Assembly (NCBI GenBank): GCA_947179485.1
Contig: OX359250.1
Location: 31,382,654 to 31,446,653 of the forward strand
Reading direction: 5' to 3'
Source: Allacma fusca
Taxonomy: Eukaryota > Arthropoda > Collembola > Symphypleona > Sminthuridae
Length of the DNA stretch: 64,000 nucleotides
Under the pieces are notes generated by a model. The model made no database searches. It was not told the DNA's origin and saw nothing but the letters and a program-made list of their open reading frames with translations. Made by a program: the position numbers and the translations under genes. This document shows positions 24,701-36,924 of this stretch, in pieces (the stretch's first letter is position 1; every line of letters begins with the position of its first letter).

Positions 24701-27700
24701 ATCTCTCGAAGTAAATCTTGGACGACTGAAAACAATAAAAGATAAATGCATAAATTTAACCATAAAATTCGTGAATTAAAGTTAAATTAGCGTTTAACAT
24801 ACCATAACCGGTTCTGGGGGGCTTTGTGAAACTGTTAGCAAGCTTTCTTCACTAATACCACTCTTTCCAATTGCACGCACCCGAATATCGTCAACAATTA
24901 TTACACGACCGGGAATCGTGAATCCGAACTCACTTTGATACCTTCATTGACATAAAATTAATTAGGTACGTATGATGATAGCATCAAGTATGAAATCTTA
25001 TGAGAGTTAGTAGTGATTTATACTGAAATTATAATTTCCAGAAGTACCTTTGAATAAAATTTCGGATAAAATCACCATGACGGCTAAGTTTATCAGTTGA
25101 ACCGTCCTCGTAAGGCAAAGGTTTACACATAAGAGCACAGTCGGTTCCATTATAACGTAAATGTAGGAATATTTCTGTTTCTACTGTATCAAATTTTTGA
25201 TCTAATAAGTGCTGGCGACCCTGAGCAACCAAAGAATCAATCCTGGCGTCAATATACTCGATGTTGTCTATAAAAAGGTAAAGAAAAAGCCAATGTCGAG
25301 CATTAACAAAAGACAAACTAGATTCCTCAACGGCGTTGAAAGGTTTGTAAAGATCGTATAAATTATGCAAATTGTAATACCCTTGTTAAGTTCCTTGCAA
25401 GCAGGTTCTTGCTTTTCATGAATTACGTCTGCAAGGGCTAGACCAAACGCCGACAAAATTCCTGCATAACGAGGCACAACAACAGTTTTAATCCCGAGAG
25501 ACTTAGCTACAGCGCAAGCATGCTGCCCTCCAGCACCACCAAAACACGCCAGAATATGAGATGAAGTGTCGTATCCTTTTCCCTGAAATTTTAATTTACA
25601 TTATTTTTGCTTTTCCTAAAAGCGTTCGCTGAAAACAGTTGTATATACATAGATGGATCGAATTATTTGATCCCCGGCTTGAGACGTATACATACATATC
25701 TAATACTTAAAGCGTACTTGTAACAATAAATTTGCATGCATACAAGTATTTCTTTTGAAAAGCCAACGATGCATTCTGCTTACTTGAGTTATAGCTCGGA
25801 TGGGTCGACACATAGCTTCATTAGCAACTCTAATAAATCCCATTGCTATTTCCTCCGTGGAAATTGCTGGAGAGCCCTGACTCGTCAAGAACACGTTGAC
25901 TCTCTCAGTAATTTTGTTAAACGTTTGTACTGTAGCGTCTTTGTCAAGAGGTGCATTTTCTTCAGGACCAAATATTTTCGGGAAAAATTCAGGTAAAAGA
26001 CGCCCCAAACAAAGATTTGCATCAGTAACTGCGGGAATAGTACCTCCCTTTCTATAACATACTGGACCGGGACTAGCTCCAGCTGATTCAGGTCCCACGA
26101 CAAACATCCCAGACCGAAAAAATAATTGAGAACCACCTCCGGCAGCAACTGTGCTGATGTCCAACTAAATTCCAAAAATTCTTTACAAAAACTGCATTCA
26201 ACCAATCCTGGCCGAGACAAAACAACGGTAAGAATGAACTTACTTGCGGAGCTTGTATTGTCACCCCAGCAGTAGTAGATTCATACGTATGCTCAAAACT
26301 CCCATCAAACCGACTGACATCAGTTGACGTTCCTCCCATGTCGAAACCTATCACAGGTACTTTCGAATCATTGAAACATGTTCTAGCATATCCGACGACT
26401 CCTCCAGCTGGTCCAGACAGAATCGCACGTGAGCCATAAAATCTTTAAAAAAGTAAACACAAAAGAGTTATTCTCATATATGTATGTATCCTGGGAAGCA
26501 GAAGACATCACATAAATTATTATAATTATTTAAAAATTATTTATGTATTTCGCTTAAGTTTTACGCACTCTTCCATTGGAGTCAGTCCACCATCACTTTT
26601 CATAAATAGCACGCTGGATTCAGGAAGATCTCTAAATCCTGCTTGGAAACCCTAAAATTAAAAACGTTGACTAAATATAATAAGCATATAATCCCTACTT
26701 AATCCAAACTAAAATTTTGAACAGATAGATAGTCAAAATTCAGCCTCCTGGCACACCAGGTTATTCTTACCTCCACGTACTTTTTAATAAGAGGCGTCAA
26801 GTAAGCATCTGCAGATGCTGTGAAACCTCTTGGAACCGCTCTTATCATTGGCATTACTTCCGAAGATAGAGACACATGCGAAAATCCGAGTTCCAGCGCA
26901 AGCTCTCCAAGTTGTTTCTCATGACGAGAGAACCTACCAAAATTACATTCATAAATTTCCTCTAAATAACTCCCAACTACAACCGTAACTCATAAGCCAA
27001 GAAGTAAACCACTAGCCAAATCCAATAAAAACACTTACATATACGAGTGAAGTAAAACAATCGCAAGACTCTTGATTCCTTTAGCCTTAATCCTTTCCAA
27101 ATCTTCCCTGACTTTCTCCAAATCTATATCCACTGCAACCAGCAAATTTTCGTTTGTAGAACTCACCTCCTTCCTCCAACTTTTGCTACTCTCCATTTCA
27201 CAATCCGCTCTATCTGTGATGACTCGCTCATCAATCTCCAGAACCTCTTCGTACAGATTCTCTGGCATTGTGATTCCCTACAACAGTAAAAAGCATAACC
27301 TCAACTCCTTGTAAACAATTCTAATTACTTTATTTCGGGCAACAAGCTCAAAAAACAAAGCTCAAGGAATTAAATTAAGCATCCATGCCATACCGATCGT
27401 TCCTCCCACGTTCCATTTACAACTACTTAAACAATAATTTATCCTCTCATTTACCAAGTCAAAGATTTTTGGCCTTGCTTGATTGCCTATGTAGAGCAAG
27501 TCTCGGAATCCTTTGGTTATTAGCAGGGCCATTCGTTCCCCTTTCCTCTCTAGTAGTGCATTCGTAGCAACTGTCGTCCCCATCCGGATCCAGTCAATCA
27601 ATGACCCATCAATTAATTGATTCCTTGCGATAGGGGTCCCCGTTTCCTGCAACCAAAAGTCACATATAAATCTCCACCTTAGTTTCTTGGTTTTTGTACT

Positions 27701-28707
27701 ACAATTATTACCATTTTGTCCTTCAACTTAACATATCACCCGGGAATAAAAGACAGCTCGATGAATTTTAATTTAAAAGCAAAATGCTAATCCTAACTTT
27801 TTGCCTAGTAAAATAATCCAAGCTTCCCCATCAAAGCAAAACCTTCATCCGGCAGTCTAGCAAAACTAGCAAACACATCCACTAAGATGAAAGTTACACA
27901 ACGCAACACCTAGTCCATACTTCAGGCTAAATTCCTCCCAGGCCCGATAGCCCATTATATGCTGCTGATTTTTAATACAATTTTTTAAAAATTTTAATAC
28001 AATCCATTTTGCCTTTAAAGAACCTCCATGTAAACCATTTTGCCTCTAACCCTGTAACATAATTAACTAAATGACATTCCACTATCAACAACAAAAAACA
28101 TTCCCGACTCCGCCCGAAATAAACAAACAACAATGAATTCTATTCTACATTCGGGGCACAGTGATACACTTTCAAGTGTCATTCCCTATGTCCACCACAA
28201 TGGTATACTTAACATCTGGAAGAGCCGCCCTAAAATCATTCTGCCCATATTACCAACAATTATAATCTTTAAATAAGAACAGTTAAGAAGCATTTAAAAA
28301 AAATTTTTTTTTGTATTCAATTATCTCTTTACGAGTGTTTGTTACGCCAGGAGTGCACACTTATCGTAACAGACACCCTTCTCAAAAGCATTGTTGACAT
28401 ACGGACACAAATATTTGGGCATGTCATTCATTAAAAAAATATTTAGTGTATACAAGTATTTACTAAAAACATTAAAATTCGTTTAAGAGAGCAATTGTTT
28501 ACAAAGAGTGGACTGTATTTTTTGATAGTAATAAATAGAAAGGTATTTGTTTACTTCTTGAATTATCCGCCGAATCCCCTCACGTGGTGCGTCCGGATAC
28601 GCTGAGTCCACTGACAGCAACTTCATCACTGTAACTTTGCCGGACGGGCAACGAGCGTAAATATCCGTGAAGGTACCTCCTCGGTCAATTGCGAATTGGA
28701 ACTTCAT
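21755..28707 (-). CDS. 5-oxoprolinase (ATP-hydrolysing), 20 exons
   Basis: Exons in order: 28707-28555, 27646-27455, 27277-27039, 26933-26771, 26651-26569, 26442-26244, 26164-25784, 25582-25381, 25267-25048, 24941-24803, 24725-24403, 24326-24221, 24102-23990, 23914-23686, 23554-23510, 23381-23149, 23053-22942, 22826-22602, 22462-22118, 21805-21755. All phases agree: 1250 aa (human OPLAH is 1288). It hydrolyses 5-oxoproline to glutamate with ATP in the cytosol, a step of the gamma-glutamyl (glutathione) cycle. The hydantoinase A part carries [10 protein letters not shown] (7-16), [16 protein letters not shown] and a second ATP-fold motif [10 protein letters not shown] (309-318). The hydantoinase B part carries [54 protein letters not shown] and TPGGGGYG. 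The first ATG in frame is at 28707. The protein stops two residues after GGGGYG, so it lacks the short tail of the human enzyme. No defect seen. Confidence 0.97.
27971..28050. repeat. remnant of the CAAAATGG repeat family in intron 1 of 5-oxoprolinase
   Basis: Two copies of CCATTTTGCC lie 28 bases apart (about 28004-28013 and 28035-28044). To their left is TTTTAATACAAT, which matches the left part of the 8530-8690 copy in the opposite orientation. Probably a decayed fragment of that element. Confidence 0.4.
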
Positions 28708-29523
28708 TCTTGAGGAATTTCGGGTGAGTCTCAAGTCCTTTAAATAATTTATTAAAATTTTGCAAAGTCTATAACTATACTTGGGTGGATTTGGGCCGTG
28801 TGCAAAGTTCTAACTTAGCCTTGGAGCCACTCGGAGGCTTCCTCTCTCCAATTTTTCCTCGTCTGGCTTATAATTCCACTTGTGAAAGAAAAAAACAGGA
28901 CATGTTCTGTACTCAAGGAGCGGGCTCACATTCCTTGCCGGTCTCGTGGCCAGTTAGTAAATGAACCAGTGATGGATTTTTCATCATATTTTTCAAATAT
29001 TAATAATTAGGGATTTGAAGTAAGTGTTGACGTGGAGGGCAAATAAAAGTTGCGGATTCATTTCTGGATTAGGAACAGACTAGTCAGGTGGTTTATGTCC
29101 CTGGATAATTAATATCTTTGGGAGTGGGGAGTATTGCGTGTGTGTGCGTGTGGATTTAGAGATAGGGTATCATTTAAAAGTAATTATGTTTATTGTATGG
29201 AATGACCTTCAGTGAATGTCTTGTTATTCCAGAGGGATTGCTGAAAAATCTTAGGACGAATAGATCAAATAGGAGACTTATGGGTGAGTTAAGGGTCAAA
29301 GGGCAGGGGGTGTTTAACAACTTGGGGGAATTAGTAGATGGTTGGGTGTTGTGTGGGAAGTTGATAAATTGGGGAAATGATTAGTTAGCGGGATTGTCAG
29401 TTTAGGAAAATATTATTGTGGTTGTGTAAGTGTTCTTGTTGGATTGGAATTGTGTTATGAATGTGGAAGTGGGATGAGTGGAAAATTTTTAATTGGTTGT
29501 TGTTTGTTTTGGGATGTAGGAAA
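28708..29523. promoter_or_regulatory. divergent promoter region, 5-oxoprolinase / EXOSC4
   Basis: The start codons of two housekeeping genes on opposite strands are 816 bases apart, and the region has no coding potential. It should contain both promoters and 5' UTRs. A likely splice acceptor (GGGATGTAG, ending at 29519) sits 4 bases before the EXOSC4 ATG, so that gene may have a non-coding first exon here. I saw no clear TATA box. The core promoters are inferred from gene layout only. Confidence 0.5.
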
Positions 29524-31121
29524 ATGTCACGACAAACTACTGTGGACAACCTTTGGACGCAGAATATCCGACCGGATGGAAGATCACCGACGGAGATGAG
29601 ACAGATTAAATGCTCGATGGGAGTATTTGACAAAGATAAGGGAGGAGGCGGAAGTGCTTACTTCCAGATTGGGAATACTAAGGCTGTGGCAACTGTTTAT
29701 GGGCCCCATGAGGTATGTGTGATATGTGTGGGAATGCGTGTGTAGAGAGAGGAACATGTATGATGGTGCTTGGTTTTGAAATATAATAATGTTCTGTGTA
29801 TTTCAAAATAGTAATTACTTGTGTTGGTCAGTCGGTGGATTGAATTCGTGATTATTGTAAAGGGGGGCCTGTTATTATTATAAAAGCAGTGTATTGCTTG
29901 ATTTGAAGGCCGATGGATCATGTGCGTGAAGATGAGTTTGATGAGTGCATTTTTAGGAACATATGTCTTTTGGAAAAGGTTTTTTTTACTGACAGTGTCT
30001 AGCCTAGTACTGAGACTAACTGCGACGGTGTTTTTGTTTCTCTTGGATGAAATAGTGAAACTCGAAAGTGATCAATAATATTGCTATTAATCACTTGCAG
30101 GGACGAGCATCACAGAAAAAAGTGGGCGCTGCAAACCAGGATAAGATGACAGTCAACTTTGAATACAGTTCAGCTTGTTTTAGTACTAACGATAGGAAGA
30201 CTTCTACAAAAGCTGACCGGAAATCGATGGAGATGTCTTGTAGGCTGAAGAGTATAATGGACAATGTTTTTGTGCATCATCTGTCTGAAGGATCTCAAGT
30301 GGATATCTACATTGAACTGATTCAGGACGATGGTGGAGCCTACGCAGCATGTAAATGATTTATCTCTTGAAATCTATCTCATTAATTCTATCAATATTGT
30401 GTCCCGTAACCGAGATGTACGTTGAACAAATTCATCTAACAGCATTGCGCTGTTACTGGCTAAGCAAATACTGAGTTGGTATTTCCTTCATTCTTCGTTT
30501 TAACTGTTGATTTTTTTATGATAACTTATAATTACATATCGCGTCCCTTGATTAATTGCTTTTCCGTGTTAATTTACACTATAATCTGACACTTTTCGAA
30601 CATGCACGAGGGCACGTGTCAGGAAACCTTGAATTAATTCCTTCTCAGCGTCTCAATTAAAATTCGAGTGGATTTTCATGTAAATTTTAGTGCGACATGT
30701 GTTTCTATTGGGAATGAGTATGTGCAATTAATTGATGGGCTATAAACCTGAGTGTTGCGTGATTTCCTTTGTAGGTATTAATGCAGTGACTTTGGCTTGC
30801 ATCGATGCTGGCGTTCCATTACAAGACTTCGTTGTTGCTTGCTCGGCTACAATGGCTCACGGAATACCCATGATAGACATCAGTGCAGCGGAGAAATCGA
30901 CCGGGATGCCGGAATTAACTTTAGGCATTTTGTCCAAGTCTAAAGAGATCGTCGTGATGGAACAAAATAACCTGTTGAAATTAATTTACTTTTCGGATGT
31001 TCTGAACTTGGCCTTAGATGGATGTCAGAGAATGTTACAAGTTCTGGAAGAAACGTGCTATCACAAATTTTCTCTACTGCAGCGAGTGATAGAAGCTAAT
31101 CTTCGACGAGAACGAACCTAA
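29524..31121 (+). CDS. exosome complex core subunit RRP41/EXOSC4, 3 exons
   Basis: Exons are 29524-29712, 30101-30350 and 30775-31121, in phase, 261 aa (human EXOSC4 is 245). The protein is an RNase PH-fold subunit of the six-member ring of the nuclear and cytoplasmic RNA exosome, which threads RNA to the catalytic Rrp44/Rrp6 subunits. Seen here: NIRPDGRSPTEMRQIKCSMG, then GSAYFQIGNTKAVATVYGPHE, VNFEYSSACFS, DRKSMEM, QVDIYIELIQDDGGAYAAC, and INAVTLACIDAGVPLQDFVVACSA (junction by junction the RRP41 signature). Compared with human it has extra residues in the loop after GPHE. The chosen ATG follows a probable leader-intron acceptor. An upstream in-frame ATG at 29461 would add a Trp-rich stretch that is unlikely to be real. 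It is divergent from 5-oxoprolinase. Confidence 0.96.
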
Positions 31122-32522
31122 TGAAATAATCATGTTTTCATTTCATATCATGTTCCTTATATAAGAGCCTCTCAGAGATTAAATTAAAGTTTGGAATATT
31201 TTCTATATTGTTGCACACATGAAGCTTTTAATTGGAATTTTTATAAAAAATACCTCTGATTGCATCAAAGTAGAGACACTCACAATGTACCACAGCAAAT
31301 GTATGAAAGAACTTTACGTAATTGCTTATACTACGCATATTAGCGTTCCTTGGAGTGTGTATGTATGTAAGCACCTGTGTGTCTTTCAACAGTACAATTT
31401 GGAGTTAGTCTCACGGTATCCCATTCGTACGTAACTCCAACTCGGTAGAAGATTAGACAGCTAATCCCTACATACGTACATGTCTTCGGGTGTGAGGAAA
31501 TTAAAGTATAAAAACAACTCTATCTCTCAGGAATATTGTCATAATTCCTTCAAAATCGTACAGGCCGTTATGCAATCATAGTTTGGCAATAAAGTAAATA
31601 TTTGCCTTCTGATCTAAATAAAAGCACTGCCAATAATATCTACCCAATAGTCTCTGGTACTGTTTTTTAGCCTGCCAAGAAAAATTACGCATTTGGACAA
31701 GTATGCAAACAATAAATCGTTCCAGATTCTGCAATTCCCTCCTTCAATGTCTCTGCACCTCCAAGTCCAGTTTGGAGCAAACAATGCGTAGGAAAACATG
31801 AAGTTGATTAATACGTTTCAGACAAGAAAGGTTCATGAAATCAACATTTTGCATGCATGACCTACTACTATATGTTATATAGGTCAACTGCAATCGCTTC
31901 CATGATGCAGTTTTTACTCTCCCACTCTGAGTGACATTTAGTAGAGAAGTTAAAGCATCGATCCACTCATGTGAGGTTTGAAGGGATTACTCCGACAAAA
32001 TGTGCTCCCACCAAGAAAGAAGACCTAATGATGAGATTGAAAGACCAAGTCGACAGCAAAACAGTACCAACTGAGCAACAAAACCTTTCTCACGACTGAC
32101 AGGACCCTGAGTGCGGTGATAAGAACGGATGGTCGAGAAGTTTGTAAGGTTCCAGAATGGACTGTGCGCTTGTGCCTGTTCGGTGCACAACTCACAAGCA
32201 ACAAAAATCTTCTGTGACTCAGCCTATACAGCCCGGGATTTTGTTTAAGTCTCTTGCTCGCACGCTTTGCTACGTTATTGTGACTTTGGTTACCGCAGCG
32301 AATACTGTCACTTCACGCTACCACATCTACTTCCATTACTTGAAACGTTAGACAAGGCACATCTATTTCCTTGTCTTCTCTCAAACGTTCAACCGGTGAC
32401 TCAGTTCTCGGAAAAATATTTTCAAATACTCCTTGTAACATTTGCAGGTGATTGTATAACTTGAGACTCTCTCCGAAATCTAAGTTTATTGAGAATTCTT
32501 TTGTAAACTTCAAGCTGTCAAA
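31122..32522. other. 3' region of EXOSC4 and 5' region of the RGK gene
   Basis: Tandem ATTAAA hexamers (31178-31188) and an AATAAA at 31588 are candidate poly(A) signals for EXOSC4. The right half should hold the promoter and 5' UTR of the GTPase gene; a possible acceptor (ATTTGCAG) ends near 32448. No coding exon was recognised. Confidence 0.45.
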
Positions 32523-35500
32523 ATGAGTCAAAAAAGACGTCGGCATCGTCCAACCCCGCTTGAGTGGTCAACATCTGCTGCTTCAGGAAGTTCGGACTGT
32601 ACAGAGTCCGATCTTTGTTCGATAGTTTCTCGTTCAACTGCCACTGGCTCATCTCCTGTCCCTTCGCCGTCACCAGCTTCCTCTCGACCGACTTCTCCAT
32701 GTGTGAGCCCAAGAGGGAAATTGGCTTATTTGGCGTCAAGGCGAAGCTCAAGGGATTCCCAATGTACCACTGCGACGGGTGGTGAAGGGAGTCCTATTGC
32801 AAGCCCAAGGGCATCTTACAGGCTTCGGCAAAGGAGACAGTCCAACTTTCTGGAGCTCCCCGGTACTTAATATTTTTATATCATCCAAATCTATCGAAAA
32901 ACAAACCTGTCCACCTCCACTTTCTACGCTATTCTTCTTTAATCGCTAGCTTACAGCTGTCTCTGAAACTTTCTCCAGCGATGACCTGAGAACCTTATTA
33001 AAGTCAAAGAGAAAACTTTCTCCCATCGTATCATAGCTAGGAACCTACTTTGGGGCTTGACAGGCCGAGTTAGGAGTAGTACATGAAGTAATTACTTGAG
33101 AAATACCGGTGTCACAATAGTTAGGATTAGAATAGTTGTCATAACCGACTTTGTATTCCGCAGTTATTGTGGTCATTGATCGAGCGGGTGAGTCGGGTAG
33201 AGTCTGGAATTCTGGAAGAATCTACGCACTTTTAGAAGTCGTTGAAACCGATGCGTAGATTCACGCACTTTCACTATTGTGCGTGCTCCCTCCTATGGGT
33301 CTAAGCTATAGGTCCTCGAACTACGTCCTAACGAACCACTGCAGCACGCAATGCGTAGAGTTGAAAATTCCTGGCATGATGAAACCTCCCGGCTTTTTCT
33401 AGAAGTCTCTCGCACAATTCCTGATGCGTATTTCTTCCTCTGGAGAAAGTATTTTTTTAGGGTGTAGGAGTTATACTGTAGAGGAGTCAGTCTCACTTAT
33501 AAGCGGAGAAAGTACTTAGAGTAGAAAGAATGATACATCATAGAAGAAAAAAAACTATGAGTAAGTTGTCTACCTCCACTTCATGTAATTGACACCATTA
33601 TGTACTAAAGTAATACAAGGGAAACCATGAAATTGACGGGGAAAATGTGATCGTGATAACTACAAACAGACATTTCAATCATGGAGTGTATACAGTACAA
33701 GCCCATTCTTTCCCCTGATTAAGTGCCCAGAAAAGTCAGTCTTGATTCTTTTTCTCAGCTCGAACTTGTTCTGGGACTGTCTAAGGTTTCCCCGGCTTGA
33801 TTCCCAAGATACTTGTTATTATATTTCCTAATGTAAATACTAATTCCAATTTCCGTAGCACTGGATCCAGAGAGTTTCTGCTCCGTCATAAAAAACTCAT
33901 TTTTTTCATAATCACCTGAACCACAGTGGTTACAACGTTTGCCAGAGTATTTGCTAGATTTTCATTCATATCTCACTAGTACGGCGTGCTTATAGTATCA
34001 CATAGTGTGTTTCATATAGTTTGTTTTACATAGTTTTTTTTTGTGGCTCACAATCAGCTCAGGTATCACCCAAAGTAAGGTGTTTTCTGCGCAGGAGATA
34101 TTTGAATGAAGACATTGTCAAATATGGTCCTAAGTTTACATTCCACGTCTGTACTTACGTTCCATTCTGAACGTACGTTTTTCTCCGAGTCGCCCCAAGT
34201 AAGAGACCGACGAGGAGAAACCTACATAGGTGTATATCCTCAGAGCTATGGAAAATTCTCATGTTTTTGGTTTTAATTTAATTTAAATAATTACTGATAA
34301 GGCCTGTAATTATATATGCGCAATGAGAGCGCCCTCATTGACCGATATGGAAACTTGGAATCGTGGGAATAAAATGCGAGAGTGTAAAGAAATTATAGGT
34401 TTAGTCTTATCAGGTCAGATCAATGAAAGTGGAGAGGAAAAATAAACGAAGATGTAGGAAGGTTAGTGGAGCGGGTTGAGTATTGGGCAGAGAGGAGGAA
34501 CAGTTGTAATAATACAGTGGCTGTCCTGGAAATATGTTGATAGGGCATCATTACCAACAGCATCCCTACGTTACGATTATTATAGTGACCATTATATATA
34601 GGGAAAGTGCACGCCAGGGAAATTGCCAGGGATTCATTCAGATGGATCATTGTGATCAGCTGCCTGCAATGCATGATAATTTGATGAAACTTGCAAATGT
34701 AGGAAGCTGATTGTGCGGTATTGTTACACCAGAGTAGGAACATCTTAATACATCACTTTGGAATTTCAAGGAGGTCATATTCCATACACCTTCGGATATA
34801 TCTACCACAATAGATAGGTTGTGTATTGTGAAACTACAGGAGAAGAAAGTCTTCGGCAGCCTTCCAGGTTGACACATTTCCATTTTAAGTGAATATATTT
34901 CAAAGCAGTTATCCTCTTTTGTGTGCACTTTTGTGTGCCGTGCATTTTGTCTTGTATATCGATTAGTGATAACGGAAGTGAAGTCATGTGAAGGAAAAAA
35001 AAACTACCACCTATACACATGAGACCATAAAACCTTTTTTTTTTCCCTGCTCGTGGAAGCTATAATAACAAGTGGAGTCTCACAATGCCTAAGTTACATA
35101 TTTCCTTCATACAAACTTCAGAGACAGAGTAGCGTCTACGAGAGTAAATTGCATAACCAAAGTTTACCAACAGAACCTTGATGGTAATTCATGTGTTTAG
35201 ACAGGGAGGAAAAATCCATCAAGATCCTGTTTAGGCTTTGTTTTTGAAAGCTAGTTCAATTTTTGTAGACTCTACTTGTTAATTGGAGCTCTACATGCTT
35301 CGGGAATAGTGTCACAGGCCTCATTCCTGATCAGCTTATGCTCACTATGTATATTGTACATAGGATTTATTTCCAAGTTGGGACTCTAGGAAGGACACTA
35401 ATGCACCCCGTTGTCACTAAATTACTTTCGGGAAAGTTTTCCCGTTCACTTTCATCAATTATGATTCTTACATTTATACATGTAATTAATTATTAGTATT

Positions 35501-36887
35501 AGAAAATCTCAGGGAGGGGACTCCGATCTGGATTTATCAAGACGTGGGGAAAGGATTCAAAAGAGATGGGGTTATGAAATTGATTTATATGTCTGGAATA
35601 AATAAATATACTTATGGCTGACTCTGTCACCGGGATACGGAGATGGTAAAGAGAATAGTGACAGAGACGGATAAACTTTTTCAATCAGAGAGTGTGTTCT
35701 GATGTAGAATTGTGGGGAGCTGCACCTCCTGAGCTGAGAAATGACACTGTGACTTTGACAGTGATGCGTGCTCATAATTTATAGGGAATATTCGGGAGTC
35801 CGTTGTGACACCAAAAATAAAGGTTGTTGGAAATTAATAGGGATTTTGGAGAAATGCAAAGTAATTAGTTGCTTTCCCTCTGGAAACAATACCTTCATAA
35901 TTTTGTTTCTGTATAGTAGTCGATCATGTTCGACCGAGAGTTTGCAGTTTGCCGGAAGGAGGTTACAATCCACGATCCGGGGTTGGAGATGATATCTACC
36001 GCCTTCGCACGTTCAGCATTACCAACAAAGGCGTAGTAAATTGTGGAGACTCATTGATTCCTCGTCGATCTCGGTCAAACACCAGCATGGCATCTACGAA
36101 CAGCAGGTAAAATTTCCCTTCCTCACATGATGAGTCTTATGAAACAAGGTTTTGGGGTAATTAAAATCAAAAACTTTCCTATGGTTTTAATAACTTCCTT
36201 CTGATAATCCTACGGAGCCAATTTCTTACTAACCCAAGTCCATTGACCAATATTTCCTACATGAATCACGATAATCTACTAATATCCATGCTAATGCTCA
36301 CATTTTTCTACTTACTTAGCTGCCATTTGTGCAAGCACCTGTTTATTCCCCATTCAACTTTATTGCACCCAACCCAACTTATAGTTATAGCATTAACTCG
36401 AGTGTCCCTTTTTATTGTAAATATTTGTTGAGCGTCTAAAGCGGGGAAAATTGTAAGTGACTTCAAAATTTATATTAATAATCCGTCATATATGTGTAGT
36501 CATTCCCTAAATCAATCTTGGCAAAAGGCTCGTTTATTGCTTAATAATCGAGCTAAATGGGAAAGATGGGATTCGTCAAATCTATATCCGAGATGGAACC
36601 ACTATTCCTGTCCATACAGGCATAGTAATCTGAGTGGAGAACGATCACCATTCGATGGGTCATGTTGCGGAAGCAGTGCTGTTTCATCCGACAGTGAGCA
36701 GAGTGTGGCGGAAAAATTGGCTAAATTTCGAGTTGTCTTGCTGGGTCATTCGGGTGTGGGGAAGTCAGCCCTGGTGTCTCAATTTATGACGTCAGAATAT
36801 ATCAACACTTACGATGTGTCTTTAGGTAAGGTGAAAGTTTGACAAATTCATTTTCCCCACTTCCTCCCATCTCCCATTTCAGTCTCC

Positions 36888-36924
<37 letters not shown>

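Noticed and set aside
28483-28734. Longer N-terminus of 5-oxoprolinase from 28734
   Set aside because: The upstream codon is TTG; the first ATG (28707) matches the family N-terminus.
32157-32351. 64-codon frame upstream of the RGK start
   Set aside because: No homology, and an in-frame TGA at 32490 separates the RGK start from anything upstream.
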